The notes beneath the pieces are model-generated. The model did no database searches. It was not told where the DNA came from and saw only the letters and a list, made by a program, of their open reading frames with translations. Below, piece after piece: positions 1-8,200 of a stretch of DNA of 64,000 bases. Source of the stretch: Candidatus Helarchaeota archaeon (lineage in GTDB: Archaea > Asgardarchaeota > Lokiarchaeia > Helarchaeales > HEL-GB-A); the NCBI GenBank assembly GCA_013375455.1, contig JABXJT010000012.1, positions 25,359-89,358 on the forward strand, read 5' to 3'. Every line of letters starts with the position of its first letter. The first letter of the stretch is position 1. The translations under genes were made by a program, and so were the position numbers.

Positions 1-377
1 TCACTAGAAACCCATTCAATTGAAGTCCATAAACCTGAACTTGCGTTCCAACACCTATAAAATACATCTAAATCTGACCCCTCGCCAATTAAATCGGTAC
101 GATCAACCCAAACTAGATGAATATTTCCAGAATCATCAAATACAAATGATAGGCCACCCGAAAAATTTACGCTTTCTTTAGTAAATACCTCAAGTAAGCC
201 CCAACCTCTTGCTGCGATGTTTAACATTACTGGTGGATTACTTACAAGCGATTCTTTATTTCGATCCCCGAAATTCAATTTGTTATCTAAAGGAAATGCT
301 AGAATGAAATGTGAAAAAACGAGTAAATTGAGAAAAATTATTAAACCAAATTTATTAGACCTCTTTCTTTCAACCAC
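1..377 (-). CDS. secreted protein, N-terminal part (runs off the window)
   Basis: The frame is open on the minus strand from a GTG at 377 (preceded by an AAGGGA-like ribosome site) to the window edge. The protein opens with a short basic segment and one hydrophobic segment of about 17 residues ending near an Ala-Phe-Pro, which looks like a signal peptide or membrane anchor. The exported part contains motifs such as FVFDDSGNIHLVWVD followed by a repeat-like YRCWNASSGLWTS, the style of beta-propeller sialidase/BNR or Asp-box repeats. Only about 125 residues are visible, so the family is not settled. It is probably cell-surface or extracellular. There are no operon partners on this side. Confidence 0.6.
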   Translation of the reverse strand, partial: MVERKRSNKFGLIIFLNLLVFSHFILAFPLDNKLNFGDRNKESLVSNPPVMLNIAARGWGLLEVFTKESVNFSGGLSFVFDDSGNIHLVWVDRTDLIGEGSDLDVFYRCWNASSGLWTSIEWVSS

Positions 378-459
378 AAAAATCCCTTGCTACTCCACTT
401 ACTTAAGACTATAGCAATCTTAGTAGATTTATATTTGATATAATTTAGGTATTTAACAT

Positions 460-729
460 TTAAATATCAAACAGGTCCTTGACCGCCCGCACGAACGCAT
501 CCTCCAGTCGTAAAATGTACGTGCCATCGCTCATTCGTTCCAAGAACCCGATGTCCTCGAAGAAATCCAAGTGCGGTTGGGCATTAGGGATCTCATCCTT
601 GAGCATCAAGATCTCAAAGGGGAGGAGTTGACGCCTCTCAGCGAAGATTCCTAAGATCTGGAACCGCTCTTCGGGGCAGAAAATGTCGGCAAGTTCGATG
701 CCCTTCCATCTCCAGGGTTGCACGGTCAC
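460..729 (-). CDS. small hypothetical protein, possible winged-helix-like fold
   Basis: An 89-residue soluble protein, the last gene of the minus-strand operon that starts at 4097. It begins at GTG 729 or, more likely from the AAGGAGAG ribosome site, at the in-frame GTG 723. The sequence reads as three or four short helices followed by a small beta hairpin (GFLERMSDGTYILR). That helix-then-hairpin order resembles a winged-helix wing, but no family is recognised. Being last in an operon of membrane-associated proteins, it could be an adaptor or regulator; this is inference only. Base composition is richer in GC than the intergenic flanks, like its operon neighbours. Confidence 0.5.
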   Translation of the reverse strand: MTVQPWRWKGIELADIFCPEERFQILGIFAERRQLLPFEILMLKDEIPNAQPHLDFFEDIGFLERMSDGTYILRLEDAFVRAVKDLFDI

Positions 730-776
730 CTCTCCTTGGTCTCTCTTGTTTTGAAATAAATAATTGTTTCACCAGA

Positions 777-1625
777 TCAGGTAACGTATTGCAGTTCTTT
801 TTTCCGATTAGCTGAAGTATTCTCGAAGGAATTCACGACCTCGCGAATTTCTTGAAGCAGACCGGGATTTTTCTCAAGTTCCTTTTTAACCCGAATCACT
901 CGCGGCAAGTCGACTCTCTTTTGTTCTTCAGTACCTTTAGTCTTTATGTAGCGAATCATTGCATCAATGTCAGCGTTAAACTGCTTGATTAAAATTACGT
1001 AGATTGGGGCATCCTCTTTATCCTGCTGGATGGCTTCAATCCCTTTGATGTATTCTCGTTCGATACCCCAAAAGAACTCGCTAGGTTCTACAAATTCATA
1101 GATGCTTTCGGAAGTTTCAATCAACGTATTCCCGCAGTCCGGGCAGTAGGTATAGGCGGGAACATGTACCTTATCGCACTCATCGCACAATTTCACGTTC
1201 CCATCGACTTTATTTCCACAATACGGGCAAAAATTTTGGATGATGATGGGTCTATTGCATGCCGAGCACTCCACGAGATGTCGTCTCTCTAGGGTTTTTT
1301 GAGTGTCATAGAGGTTCTCTTTTATCCGATTGAGCAGTCCAATTGTACCCATATCTATGCTAGCGTAAGAACTGGTCTTGAATACCTCGAATTCATTTTT
1401 GAGGTCTTCCAGAATGCGGTCGTAGGCTTCATCGCGAGCATGGAGGCTTATTGTATTCGCGGAACTGATCCCATCAATGTAATTATTTCCCTTATACCTC
1501 CGTCCTACTATCAATACCTCTATATCAAATTTTTTACACAAGGTCTTAAAAATTCGGAGATTCTTTCGGTGAACCTTCTTATTATATCCTCCAAACAAGC
1601 TTATTTCTGTCATTTTTCTCACCAT
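777..1625 (-). CDS. double zinc-ribbon protein of unknown function
   Basis: About 280 residues. The central part has four CxxC-type knuckles (CSAC, CPYC, CDEC, CPDC, residues about 121-165), the pattern of a double zinc ribbon. The N-terminal 90 residues look alpha/beta, and the C-terminal 110 residues are helical and charged. A GGTGAG ribosome site lies just upstream of the ATG at about 1613 (MTEISLFGG), so that start is at least as likely as the ATG at 1625. It is soluble and probably a protein- or nucleic-acid-binding scaffold. It is fourth of five genes in the minus-strand operon, 19 bp after a small membrane protein, which suggests a shared membrane-associated assembly. No enzyme motif was seen. 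Confidence 0.65.
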   Translation of the reverse strand: MVRKMTEISLFGGYNKKVHRKNLRIFKTLCKKFDIEVLIVGRRYKGNNYIDGISSANTISLHARDEAYDRILEDLKNEFEVFKTSSYASIDMGTIGLLNRIKENLYDTQKTLERRHLVECSACNRPIIIQNFCPYCGNKVDGNVKLCDECDKVHVPAYTYCPDCGNTLIETSESIYEFVEPSEFFWGIEREYIKGIEAIQQDKEDAPIYVILIKQFNADIDAMIRYIKTKGTEEQKRVDLPRVIRVKKELEKNPGLLQEIREVVNSFENTSANRKKELQYVT

Positions 1626-1644
1626 CAAATAAATTTTTTGTTAT

Positions 1645-2016
1645 TCATTCCCGAAGCGACTTGATGTGCTGCTCGATGACCTCCAAGGTCCGCATTATCT
1701 CAGGCGATTCTCGTCCTTGGTTAGATACCTTCTCCCGGCGCGCCAGGAGATTTCTCGGGATGAATTGCCTGAACAGCAACACGCCAAGATACGTCGAAAA
1801 TAGGATGTAAATCCAAACGGAATTGAAGGGGGTCATTATCAAATTATCCAAGGTGAACTGAGAAGTGAGGATGATGATGTTCGGGAGTATGGCGATGAAG
1901 TATAGAATGATACAGGTAAATTTTTGAAAATGATGCCCTGGAAGGATCCAAATCGCGCACATTATTGCTAAAAGAAAAACCAGAGCTACTATTATGGTAT
2001 GATAATCAATTCCCAC
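1645..2016 (-). CDS. small membrane protein, three predicted TM segments
   Basis: About 123 residues with three hydrophobic segments (residues about 5-25, 33-52 and 67-85) and a charged cytosolic tail rich in Arg, Glu and Ser. The start is taken as GTG 2016 because a perfect GGGGGAG ribosome site lies six bases upstream. This start overlaps the end of the preceding gene by 11 bp, implying translational coupling; an earlier GTG at 2040 lacks such a site. No family was recognised. It sits between a helical soluble protein and a zinc-ribbon protein in the operon and is likely a membrane component of the same complex. Confidence 0.6.
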   Translation of the reverse strand: MGIDYHTIIVALVFLLAIMCAIWILPGHHFQKFTCIILYFIAILPNIIILTSQFTLDNLIMTPFNSVWIYILFSTYLGVLLFRQFIPRNLLARREKVSNQGRESPEIMRTLEVIEQHIKSLRE

Positions 2017-3277
2017 TTTTTTCTCCCCCGTTTGAGTCACTCTGGGTCTGATAAGTCCCCAAGATCCCCAATAAGTTTAACAGCTCGCGTTTGACCGTCC
2101 GGTGGGGATCCCCTTCACCCTGTTCCTTCACTGGAGTAATCCAATAGAGCTTGTCTTGGTATTTCAAGGTAGGGGTCCGTCTGATGCCATACACACCCCG
2201 ACACCAACCTGCATCAATCGTGAATTGTACATCGTAGGTCTTTATTTGGAGTTCTAGGTCGTGAGCTAGCTGCTGGATATATTCCCAGAGGGAACTCGCG
2301 TAGAGCATCTGACAAACTACGCATTTGCGATTGGAAATTAATTCTAATACGCCTTTAGGCTTGTCTTCTCCAACCTGTAAGAATGAGGGGGTCGCGCGAC
2401 CTCCTTGCCTAGCTACTTCAAAGGAAGTACTTGCAATGTAGTGTTGGGTGAAATCGACGAATACTTTCAACTCGGCAAAAACTTGGAATAAAAAATTGAG
2501 GAGCATGTCTGGTTTCATTAAAACCGTCTTAGAAGAGACATCGAAATATTCCAGGAGGTCCGTGGTGATGGCTAAGGTCCGAGCAATGCTATTCGTTATG
2601 TAGTGTTTGACGGAAGGAGTAATGCTCTCGGTGATCAGATACACGGTGAGATAGGAGAATAACGTTTTCGTTATGGTCAGGAAGAGCAAGCTAAGAAATT
2701 CGACGAGCTCTTGAGCTTCAAATTTCTCGTTTCCCTCTAGCTCCATCTGTTCTAACTTCTTTGCCTCTTCAACTTTCTTACTCACTACCTCTACCAAGCT
2801 CTCGCGGTATTTATCCAAGAAATCTTTAATGTATTTGATCTCTGGGTATTCCTCGCTTTCAATGACCTCGAAAATGCCAACTATCTTCAGGAAGACGACT
2901 TGGAGTCGAGTCAGGTAGTCGAATAATTTGGCCTCTTCCAATTTGCTTTCACCCGAAGCGAGGAGGACCCGTGAAAGATCCCGTGCGTCTTTTTGAAATT
3001 GATTAACGAAATACATGAAAAACGTGTTGAACGAATCCTTTAACTGCTGAGTGTTGAAATCAGCCACGATACTTGATACCGCACCCCGTAACTTCTCAAT
3101 ATATTGCAGGAGTTTTTGCGTGTAAGCGGGATCTATGTTTACTTCATCTTGAAATATCGGTTCGGTGCTAATCCAGGATCTCGTAACGAGGAACTCTGAG
3201 AGTCCAATACCCAGGGCTTCCAAATAATCAATCGTGCTGACTTTTGGGGGATCCTGATCCGAAATTTCTGAAGTCAT
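2006..3277 (-). CDS. helical protein of unknown function
   Basis: About 423 residues starting at ATG 3277, just after the stop of the upstream gene at 3291; the frame stays open further upstream but would overlap that gene heavily. The protein is mostly long amphipathic helices and has no clear signal peptide. Hydrophobic stretches near residues 190-230 (LFLTITKTLFSYLTVYLIT) could be membrane-inserted. Near the C-terminus a CVVC pair lies beside a segment with beta character (YGIRRTPTLKYQDKLYWI). That CxxC plus a 'TPT' loop resembles a thioredoxin-like arrangement, but this is only a suggestion. It is the second gene of the minus-strand operon. Confidence 0.6.
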   Translation of the reverse strand: MTSEISDQDPPKVSTIDYLEALGIGLSEFLVTRSWISTEPIFQDEVNIDPAYTQKLLQYIEKLRGAVSSIVADFNTQQLKDSFNTFFMYFVNQFQKDARDLSRVLLASGESKLEEAKLFDYLTRLQVVFLKIVGIFEVIESEEYPEIKYIKDFLDKYRESLVEVVSKKVEEAKKLEQMELEGNEKFEAQELVEFLSLLFLTITKTLFSYLTVYLITESITPSVKHYITNSIARTLAITTDLLEYFDVSSKTVLMKPDMLLNFLFQVFAELKVFVDFTQHYIASTSFEVARQGGRATPSFLQVGEDKPKGVLELISNRKCVVCQMLYASSLWEYIQQLAHDLELQIKTYDVQFTIDAGWCRGVYGIRRTPTLKYQDKLYWITPVKEQGEGDPHRTVKRELLNLLGILGTYQTQSDSNGGEKSGN

Positions 3278-3290
3278 ATCACTCAACTCT

Positions 3291-4097
3291 TTAGTTTGTT
3301 TCACTAATGGTCTTTTGAACGCTTGCCTTCGCTTTTTTGAAAGTGGTCTGCTCAGCCCCAGCATCTTGAGGGGATGCAGGCGTGGATGTCTTGGGAGGAG
3401 TGATGTGTAATGCATCTCCTATTTGTCCTAATTTTTTCATGTATTTCTGCCTAGTTCTTCGAATGTATTGCTTGACATAATCGGGTGCATTGATAATCTC
3501 TTGGTAGAGCTCACCAATCAATTCACCAACTTTCTCTTTAAGTTCATTAAATCGGCGCAAGTGGTCTCTGGTATGTCTAATTACTTCCTGTTGATATTGT
3601 TCCTCAACCTCCTTCAGCATCTCCTCGAGATATTCAATTTGGGTGTATAAGGGATTGATTTTATCAGTAAGCATCTTTAACCCCCTGGTCAAGCCCAGCT
3701 TCAGGATTTCGATGTCAAACAAGGGTTCGATTTTCTGATGCTTAAAATCACTCTTTTTGAAATTACAAAGGATCATCAGTTCTTTAGGCCCCTCTTCAGG
3801 AGCATAATTCCTGGAAATTGCCTCGAAACTATACTGAGTCCCAAGATTAATCATCCATTCTTGGACGGTTTCCTCCTCTGCTAGAACTCGAATTTTGAAT
3901 TCTTTATTTTCCGTCCCCAAAGAGAGAAACTTTCCAATTTGGCGCATTTGACCATCCAGATCCCGCAGGACAACATACCGAGATTCATCGTGTGTCAGGT
4001 CGTAGTATTTCGAGTAATAATTCCATGCCCTAATTATTACAATGACTAATGCAATGAATTGGCCAATGATCAGCCCCATGCTAATCGGATCTACCAT
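3291..4097 (-). CDS. membrane-anchored coiled-coil protein
   Basis: 268 residues, the first gene of the minus-strand operon. Residues about 6-25 form one transmembrane segment (MGLIIGQFIALVIVIIRAW) at the N-terminus. A small alpha/beta domain follows (about 40-120), then a long charged coiled coil (about 140-220), then a Pro/Thr-rich and Lys-rich tail. The layout suggests a cytosolic protein tethered to the membrane. Its promoter lies in the divergent region that carries the 17-bp repeats. No family was recognised. The five genes from here down to 460 run in one direction with short gaps or overlaps and probably make one transcript. Confidence 0.65.
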   Translation of the reverse strand: MVDPISMGLIIGQFIALVIVIIRAWNYYSKYYDLTHDESRYVVLRDLDGQMRQIGKFLSLGTENKEFKIRVLAEEETVQEWMINLGTQYSFEAISRNYAPEEGPKELMILCNFKKSDFKHQKIEPLFDIEILKLGLTRGLKMLTDKINPLYTQIEYLEEMLKEVEEQYQQEVIRHTRDHLRRFNELKEKVGELIGELYQEIINAPDYVKQYIRRTRQKYMKKLGQIGDALHITPPKTSTPASPQDAGAEQTTFKKAKASVQKTISETN

Positions 4098-4417
4098 CTA
4101 AATTCACTTCTCCAAATTTACAAATTTGACTGATATTCCTTGTTTATAAAATAGAACAATAAGGAATAAAAATTAAGAGTCTATACTTCGTCGGCGCCGA
4201 CACTTCGTCGATGCCGACACTTCATCGGTGTCGACACTTTGTCAATGCCGACACTTCGTCGGCGTCTATTAATCGTCGGCAAATTTTTTTTATTCTCAAT
4301 TCACATTATTATAATTCAAGAATTATTCAATTTTCAATTCAAGTTTCCCAAGGTTCTCTAGAACTGATTGGGAAGGGAAGAATTGAATTTATATTCAAAA
4401 TAAAATGGTGAAGCAAA
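4098..4417. promoter_or_regulatory. divergent control region between two accessory operons
   Basis: This 320-bp gap separates the minus-strand operon starting at 4097 from the plus-strand cluster starting at 4418. It holds five 17-bp tandem palindromic units (4185-4269), plus AT-rich stretches around 4141-4180 and 4281-4350 that could supply TATA elements for either side (for example the TTTATAAAATA near 4142). No gene is credible in it; the short open frame across the repeats is composed of repeat translation. The palindromes placed between divergent promoters suggest an operator array controlling both operons. Confidence 0.5.
4185..4269. repeat. five tandem 17-bp palindromic units (iteron/operator-like)
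   Basis: The units are ACTTCGTCGGCGCCGAC (4185-4201), then variants at 4202-4218, 4219-4235, 4236-4252 and a degenerate one at 4253-4269; a partial TCGTCGGC recurs at about 4273. The first unit contains the perfect 12-bp palindrome GTCGGCGCCGAC, and later units keep the arms with changes in the centre. The 17-bp period is exact and the block is far richer in GC than its surroundings. Known arrays of this type bind repressors or replication initiators. Confidence 0.75.
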
Positions 4418-5152
4418 ATGAGTGAAGAGAAAAAAGAGCGTGACCCAATGACCTACGAGACGTGGAAAACGATGAATAAAATCAAGAGGGATATGCAGGA
4501 ACTGGTGAAAGAAAAGGGTACTCATGGAGGATCCAGCCTGAAATACGAGAGGAACTATTCACTAGAAGTAGGACGGATCGATAATAGAGAATCAAGGCCG
4601 CCCATGACTATTGATGCGTGGGACGTGCTAACCTGCGTCTTTGCAGCATTGTTCTTTATGCTACCCTGGATTGTACCGGGGACAGATGTAGCATACCTTT
4701 TTGGTATTGCACTTTTATTCAGCTTGGTAACTCGAAGCGTACTGACCCGCATTGCAACCTTGACTTTTACTGCTACGTATTTTCTGTTATTTCTACTGGC
4801 CGGCTGGTATTTCTCTCTAGAAGAAGTTTTCAGCTTCATTTTTGGCATCAACACCATTACGTTGGTACCAGTAATCGTTGGTACATTGATGTCAATCTGT
4901 ATGATGGGGTCAGGAGTCGTGTATGGGCTTTCTGGTTCGACAAAGTATGCGGGATTATTCATCATTGCAGGGGCGTTTCTCATTTCAGCAGTGGATTCAG
5001 CGGTCGGATACTTCTTCTTCGCGATGGAGGATTGGTACATCCTATTCGCGACGCACCTCGCCATTTACATCACCGCGTTCTTAATTGCATGGGGTATATT
5101 CTACCTCGCGGCGCGGTTGATTCGGGCGGGCGTGCTATCGGCGGTGAGGTGA
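4418..5152 (+). CDS. polytopic membrane protein, unknown
   Basis: 244 residues: a charged cytosolic N-terminus of about 65 residues, then about six transmembrane segments (starting near residues 68, 92, 115, 143, 175 and 207). There is no catalytic motif and no transporter signature. It is the first gene of the plus-strand cluster; the next gene begins four bases after its stop, so the two are translationally coupled. The neighbours are exported anchored proteins, so it may be a membrane scaffold or export component of the same system. Confidence 0.65.
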   Translation: MSEEKKERDPMTYETWKTMNKIKRDMQELVKEKGTHGGSSLKYERNYSLEVGRIDNRESRPPMTIDAWDVLTCVFAALFFMLPWIVPGTDVAYLFGIALLFSLVTRSVLTRIATLTFTATYFLLFLLAGWYFSLEEVFSFIFGINTITLVPVIVGTLMSICMMGSGVVYGLSGSTKYAGLFIIAGAFLISAVDSAVGYFFFAMEDWYILFATHLAIYITAFLIAWGIFYLAARLIRAGVLSAVR

Positions 5153-5156
5153 GGCA

Positions 5157-5987
5157 ATGGTACGGATGACAAAAGCAGCCAAAATGACGATGGTAATCAT
5201 TTTAGTAGCATTTGGTGGATTTTTAGTCTATTGGCTCGGCTTCAGAGGATCTGTATTTGATCCAACCCCACCAGCCCCCCCTCCAGAATACGCAGAAGGA
5301 TACGCGATAATTCAGTTCCAAGATCCGCTAAATGAGGTAATAGTGACAGAGGTAGACTTGTACATTCAATTTAGGAATGGAACAAACTATCTGAACACTA
5401 CTTCTGGAACCACCTTTTACGTTCCTGAGGCAAGCTGGTTTTTTGCAGTGAAAGCAGGCTATTGGAATCTGACAGGCTCGGTTTACGCGCAAGGTGACGC
5501 CCCTGGAGATGCTCATATCCAAACTTATTCGTTAACTCAAATCGCTCCCAAAAATAATGTCCAATTTTTGATAAGCGCCATCGACGGGGTTTATGGAACA
5601 TATAGTTCATCTGAGATTCCCGATGGATATCATACGATACTGATTTCCTACTCTATAACTGGGGATTGGTGTTATAATTCATCTTGGGGTGATTCGTCTT
5701 GGGTTCCTGATATGTTCATCCCAATTGGGAGTTACGCTGATCAATATAACATATCAATTACAGGATTATGGATCGGCTGGAACGGGTCAATCACAGATTA
5801 TTCGCTTGGGGGATCGCCTGTTGGTTATTATTTAGTCTACGATGTCGGTGTCTGCAATAGCACGCATTTCTATGGCATTGCATTCTCTGGACAATTACAA
5901 GTTTCGGGAGTGTTCAGCAATATATCAAATGCTACAATTTACTTTGGGCTACTAGATGATACTAATAACTTGGTTATACACTTCTAA
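5157..5987 (+). CDS. exported, membrane-anchored beta-rich protein
   Basis: 276 residues. One N-terminal hydrophobic segment (about residues 9-30) is followed by a proline-rich spacer (PTPPAPPP) and a long, mostly beta extracellular part with many N-x-S/T sites, fitting an N-glycosylated archaeal surface protein. A paired Cys near residues 170 and 232 could form a disulfide. The start may be ATG 5157 or ATG 5166; the GAGGTGAGG site near 5146-5154 gives better spacing to the second. No family was recognised. Confidence 0.65.
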   Translation: MVRMTKAAKMTMVIILVAFGGFLVYWLGFRGSVFDPTPPAPPPEYAEGYAIIQFQDPLNEVIVTEVDLYIQFRNGTNYLNTTSGTTFYVPEASWFFAVKAGYWNLTGSVYAQGDAPGDAHIQTYSLTQIAPKNNVQFLISAIDGVYGTYSSSEIPDGYHTILISYSITGDWCYNSSWGDSSWVPDMFIPIGSYADQYNISITGLWIGWNGSITDYSLGGSPVGYYLVYDVGVCNSTHFYGIAFSGQLQVSGVFSNISNATIYFGLLDDTNNLVIHF

Positions 5988-6006
5988 AATGATGGAAGGA
6001 ATTAAA

Positions 6007-7533
6007 ATGAGAATAAACAAAAGGCTTTTACTCTATGTTGTATGGATGACAATGCTCTTCATCCTACCATTAAGTATTATTCCTACAGGGGATGCTCAAG
6101 AGGGAATAGAAAGTGGATTGTCCCCGGAAGCCTTCGATGCCGCTCTTGGGTTTATCTATGTCGATCCATCTAGCTACAAATTCAATGGCCTTGGTTTCGG
6201 AAGCGACCTAATGATTCACAATATGAGCCTATTCCATGATCTCCCCCTCGCTATAACGGGGGGGATCCCATATGATATCGACATAATAAACAAGGGGAGC
6301 ATTCAACAGACAGTTAATGGAAAGCTAAATACCGTATTCGCCTACGAGGTGTGGTTTTATTACACGATAACCTTATATACAGTAGGCTCTAGCGATGTAA
6401 TCCAAGCTCCTAGCGCTCCCAAATCGGATTGGTTGTACCACTCTGGATGGGGGCTTCTTCCTTGGGGATGTGGGCAATGGACGCTCGCTACGATGACATT
6501 CAAGAATTATGACTTACAGCAGTTCTCGGATGATCCCTATACCAAGCTTCAGAGATGGCGTTGGTTAGGGACGTTATCATTCGATATTTCCATTATTCCA
6601 GAACTAGACTTCCCCAAGACAATTACCGTCGAAAACGGCGAATGGAATTACGGTGACATACATTACGGTTTTCTCCCCTCGATCTTCTTGGAAAATCGCA
6701 GGGGCATTGCCCAAGATAAGACAGTATATGTAGAAGGTGGGGCAATCGGTACATCTGAACACAGAGTAAGCAATAGCCCAACTCTTAACGAAGGTTCCTT
6801 GCTTAATAATCGATATTTTAGCGAGGATGTGGATGCTGAATATTATGGCTACACGAATGACAATTGGAATTCTCCTGCTGACCTTATATCCCCGCCAAAT
6901 CACACTATTTGTGTGTCGGTGTCGCGCGTTACCAAGCAAGAACTTCAAGATCTTGCAACCTTTGACACCAGCCCCACTTCTTTAAGTATTTTTGATCAAC
7001 AAAGAGAGATAACCGTGCATGTTCCAAGTATCGGATTGAGGCCGGAAGTATGGATTTTTGAGGGTGTTCATAACTACAAAAAGGTCGATTTCAATGGAGG
7101 ACCTCTTGGGCAAGGGGTGTTTACCCACAAAGAGACGAGTTTTGATTCAAGGCGGTGTGTTATTGGATGGGATGTATGGAATGTCTATCAGACTCTTTAC
7201 ATGAAGTCAGGCGTGCGCATCTTAAGTTTGTACGAATGGAAACCAGCATTCAACACCACACTAGGAATCCCACAAGGACCACCAAACTGGGAAACGGGAG
7301 ATCGATATTTAAACGCTGGTTTCGAGGGCGCTATTGGAGCCAAGACTGAGACTTGGTTTGATAAGCTCGGATCCTGGTTGTGGGTGATAATCGGTATCAT
7401 TGGCATCATCGTAGTATTAAAAATCATCCGCAAGTTGAGGGGTAGCAGTAAATCCAAAGCTAAAATCGACCAAACCATCAACCTCTGGAGCAACCAATCC
7501 AATAAAGGAGGCATTGAAAAAGATGCCAAGTAA
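6007..7533 (+). CDS. secreted protein with signal peptide and C-terminal TM anchor
   Basis: 508 residues from ATG 6007, chosen because GGAAGGA lies seven bases upstream. Residues about 6-27 form a signal peptide ending near DAQEG. A long aromatic-rich, Asn-rich extracellular region follows. A C-terminal transmembrane segment (LWVIIGIIGIIVVLKII, about 465-483) and a basic cytosolic tail finish the protein. This type-I topology is typical of archaeal surface proteins. No enzymatic motif was recognised. The next gene overlaps its 3' end, so it is coupled to the cysteine-helix protein. Confidence 0.65.
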   Translation: MRINKRLLLYVVWMTMLFILPLSIIPTGDAQEGIESGLSPEAFDAALGFIYVDPSSYKFNGLGFGSDLMIHNMSLFHDLPLAITGGIPYDIDIINKGSIQQTVNGKLNTVFAYEVWFYYTITLYTVGSSDVIQAPSAPKSDWLYHSGWGLLPWGCGQWTLATMTFKNYDLQQFSDDPYTKLQRWRWLGTLSFDISIIPELDFPKTITVENGEWNYGDIHYGFLPSIFLENRRGIAQDKTVYVEGGAIGTSEHRVSNSPTLNEGSLLNNRYFSEDVDAEYYGYTNDNWNSPADLISPPNHTICVSVSRVTKQELQDLATFDTSPTSLSIFDQQREITVHVPSIGLRPEVWIFEGVHNYKKVDFNGGPLGQGVFTHKETSFDSRRCVIGWDVWNVYQTLYMKSGVRILSLYEWKPAFNTTLGIPQGPPNWETGDRYLNAGFEGAIGAKTETWFDKLGSWLWVIIGIIGIIVVLKIIRKLRGSSKSKAKIDQTINLWSNQSNKGGIEKDAK

Positions 7534-7915
7534 GAACTTTAAGCAGCGGATTGATGAGTTAGGGAAAAATTTGCTTTCGATCAGTGGAGGTGCATTCCCC
7601 GATAGGCTGGGACACGATTCGGACCAATGCAAGGGAATTACGAAGGAGTTGGCCGAAATTCTCAACCTCTCTAAAGAGGCTCGACTCGGGTTTTACAAGT
7701 ATTGTATGGTGCGAAGCTTGCAGGGGCACTCAGCACAACGAACCTTGCAAGAAGAGGAACGCCGTATTAAAACCTGTATCAATCTTGCCACCCGGATCGT
7801 GGATGATCCGACGGAAGCAGCTGAATTCGTTGGGTGGTGCACTACGAAACTAAGGGCAGGGGAGTCTGTGGAAGATATCCTGCAAGAACAGGATGATGAG
7901 GTGAGTGATACATGA
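7514..7915 (+). CDS. small paired-cysteine helical protein
   Basis: 130-133 residues, soluble, without a signal peptide. It starts at TTG 7514 or ATG 7523; AAGGAGG at 7504-7510 serves both. It is almost entirely helical with four cysteines in two pairs (about C-x24-C, then C-x20-C). The segment around the second pair (KTCINLATRIVDDP ... FVGWC) resembles the N-terminal domain of the TnpB-fusion protein at 13639 (CSRLVDDPDS and C-x20-C), so the two are probably related. It overlaps the gene before it and is coupled by ATGA to the gene after it. Function unknown. Confidence 0.6.
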   Translation: MKKMPSKNFKQRIDELGKNLLSISGGAFPDRLGHDSDQCKGITKELAEILNLSKEARLGFYKYCMVRSLQGHSAQRTLQEEERRIKTCINLATRIVDDPTEAAEFVGWCTTKLRAGESVEDILQEQDDEVSDT

Positions 7916-8145
7916 AAAAGAAGGACACTGAATGTGAGGTGCCACGCAAGCTACAACAAGCGGTCTTAAAAGCGGAAGAAGCAGATGTTCCGATGGAAAA
8001 GGTCAGGGAAATCTCTGAAAATTGCGTGATCAAAGCAAATAATCTCGGCGGCGCGACAACTGAAAAGCTTGACCATCATCAAGCTTGTACCATTAAAGGA
8101 ATCAAGGATGAAATAAAGAAACAAAAAGAAAGGAAGATCCTTTAA
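7912..8145 (+). CDS. small cysteine-containing helical protein
   Basis: 77 residues, coupled to the previous gene by an ATGA overlap. It is charged and helical, with three cysteines (near residues 7, 42 and 62) and a basic C-terminus. There is no signal peptide or membrane segment. It belongs in style with the other small cysteine-helix genes of this cluster (7514, 11042 and the start of 13639), each sitting next to a large membrane or surface gene. No function was recognised. Confidence 0.55.
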   Translation: MKKKDTECEVPRKLQQAVLKAEEADVPMEKVREISENCVIKANNLGGATTEKLDHHQACTIKGIKDEIKKQKERKIL

Positions 8146-8200
8146 CTCCCATTTTATATTTTTTTAAGAATAATCTCGAAGAAAGAAAGGAAAAGTTGGT

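Noticed and set aside
4211..4411. Short plus-strand open frame across the tandem palindromes
   Set aside because: Its first residues are a translation of the 17-bp repeats, and the rest is A/T-rich low-complexity; no ribosome site and no protein-like features.
4618..5169. Long second-frame open reading across the 4418 gene
   Set aside because: It lies entirely in a shifted frame of a gene with clear membrane segments; the alternative peptide lacks organised segments.
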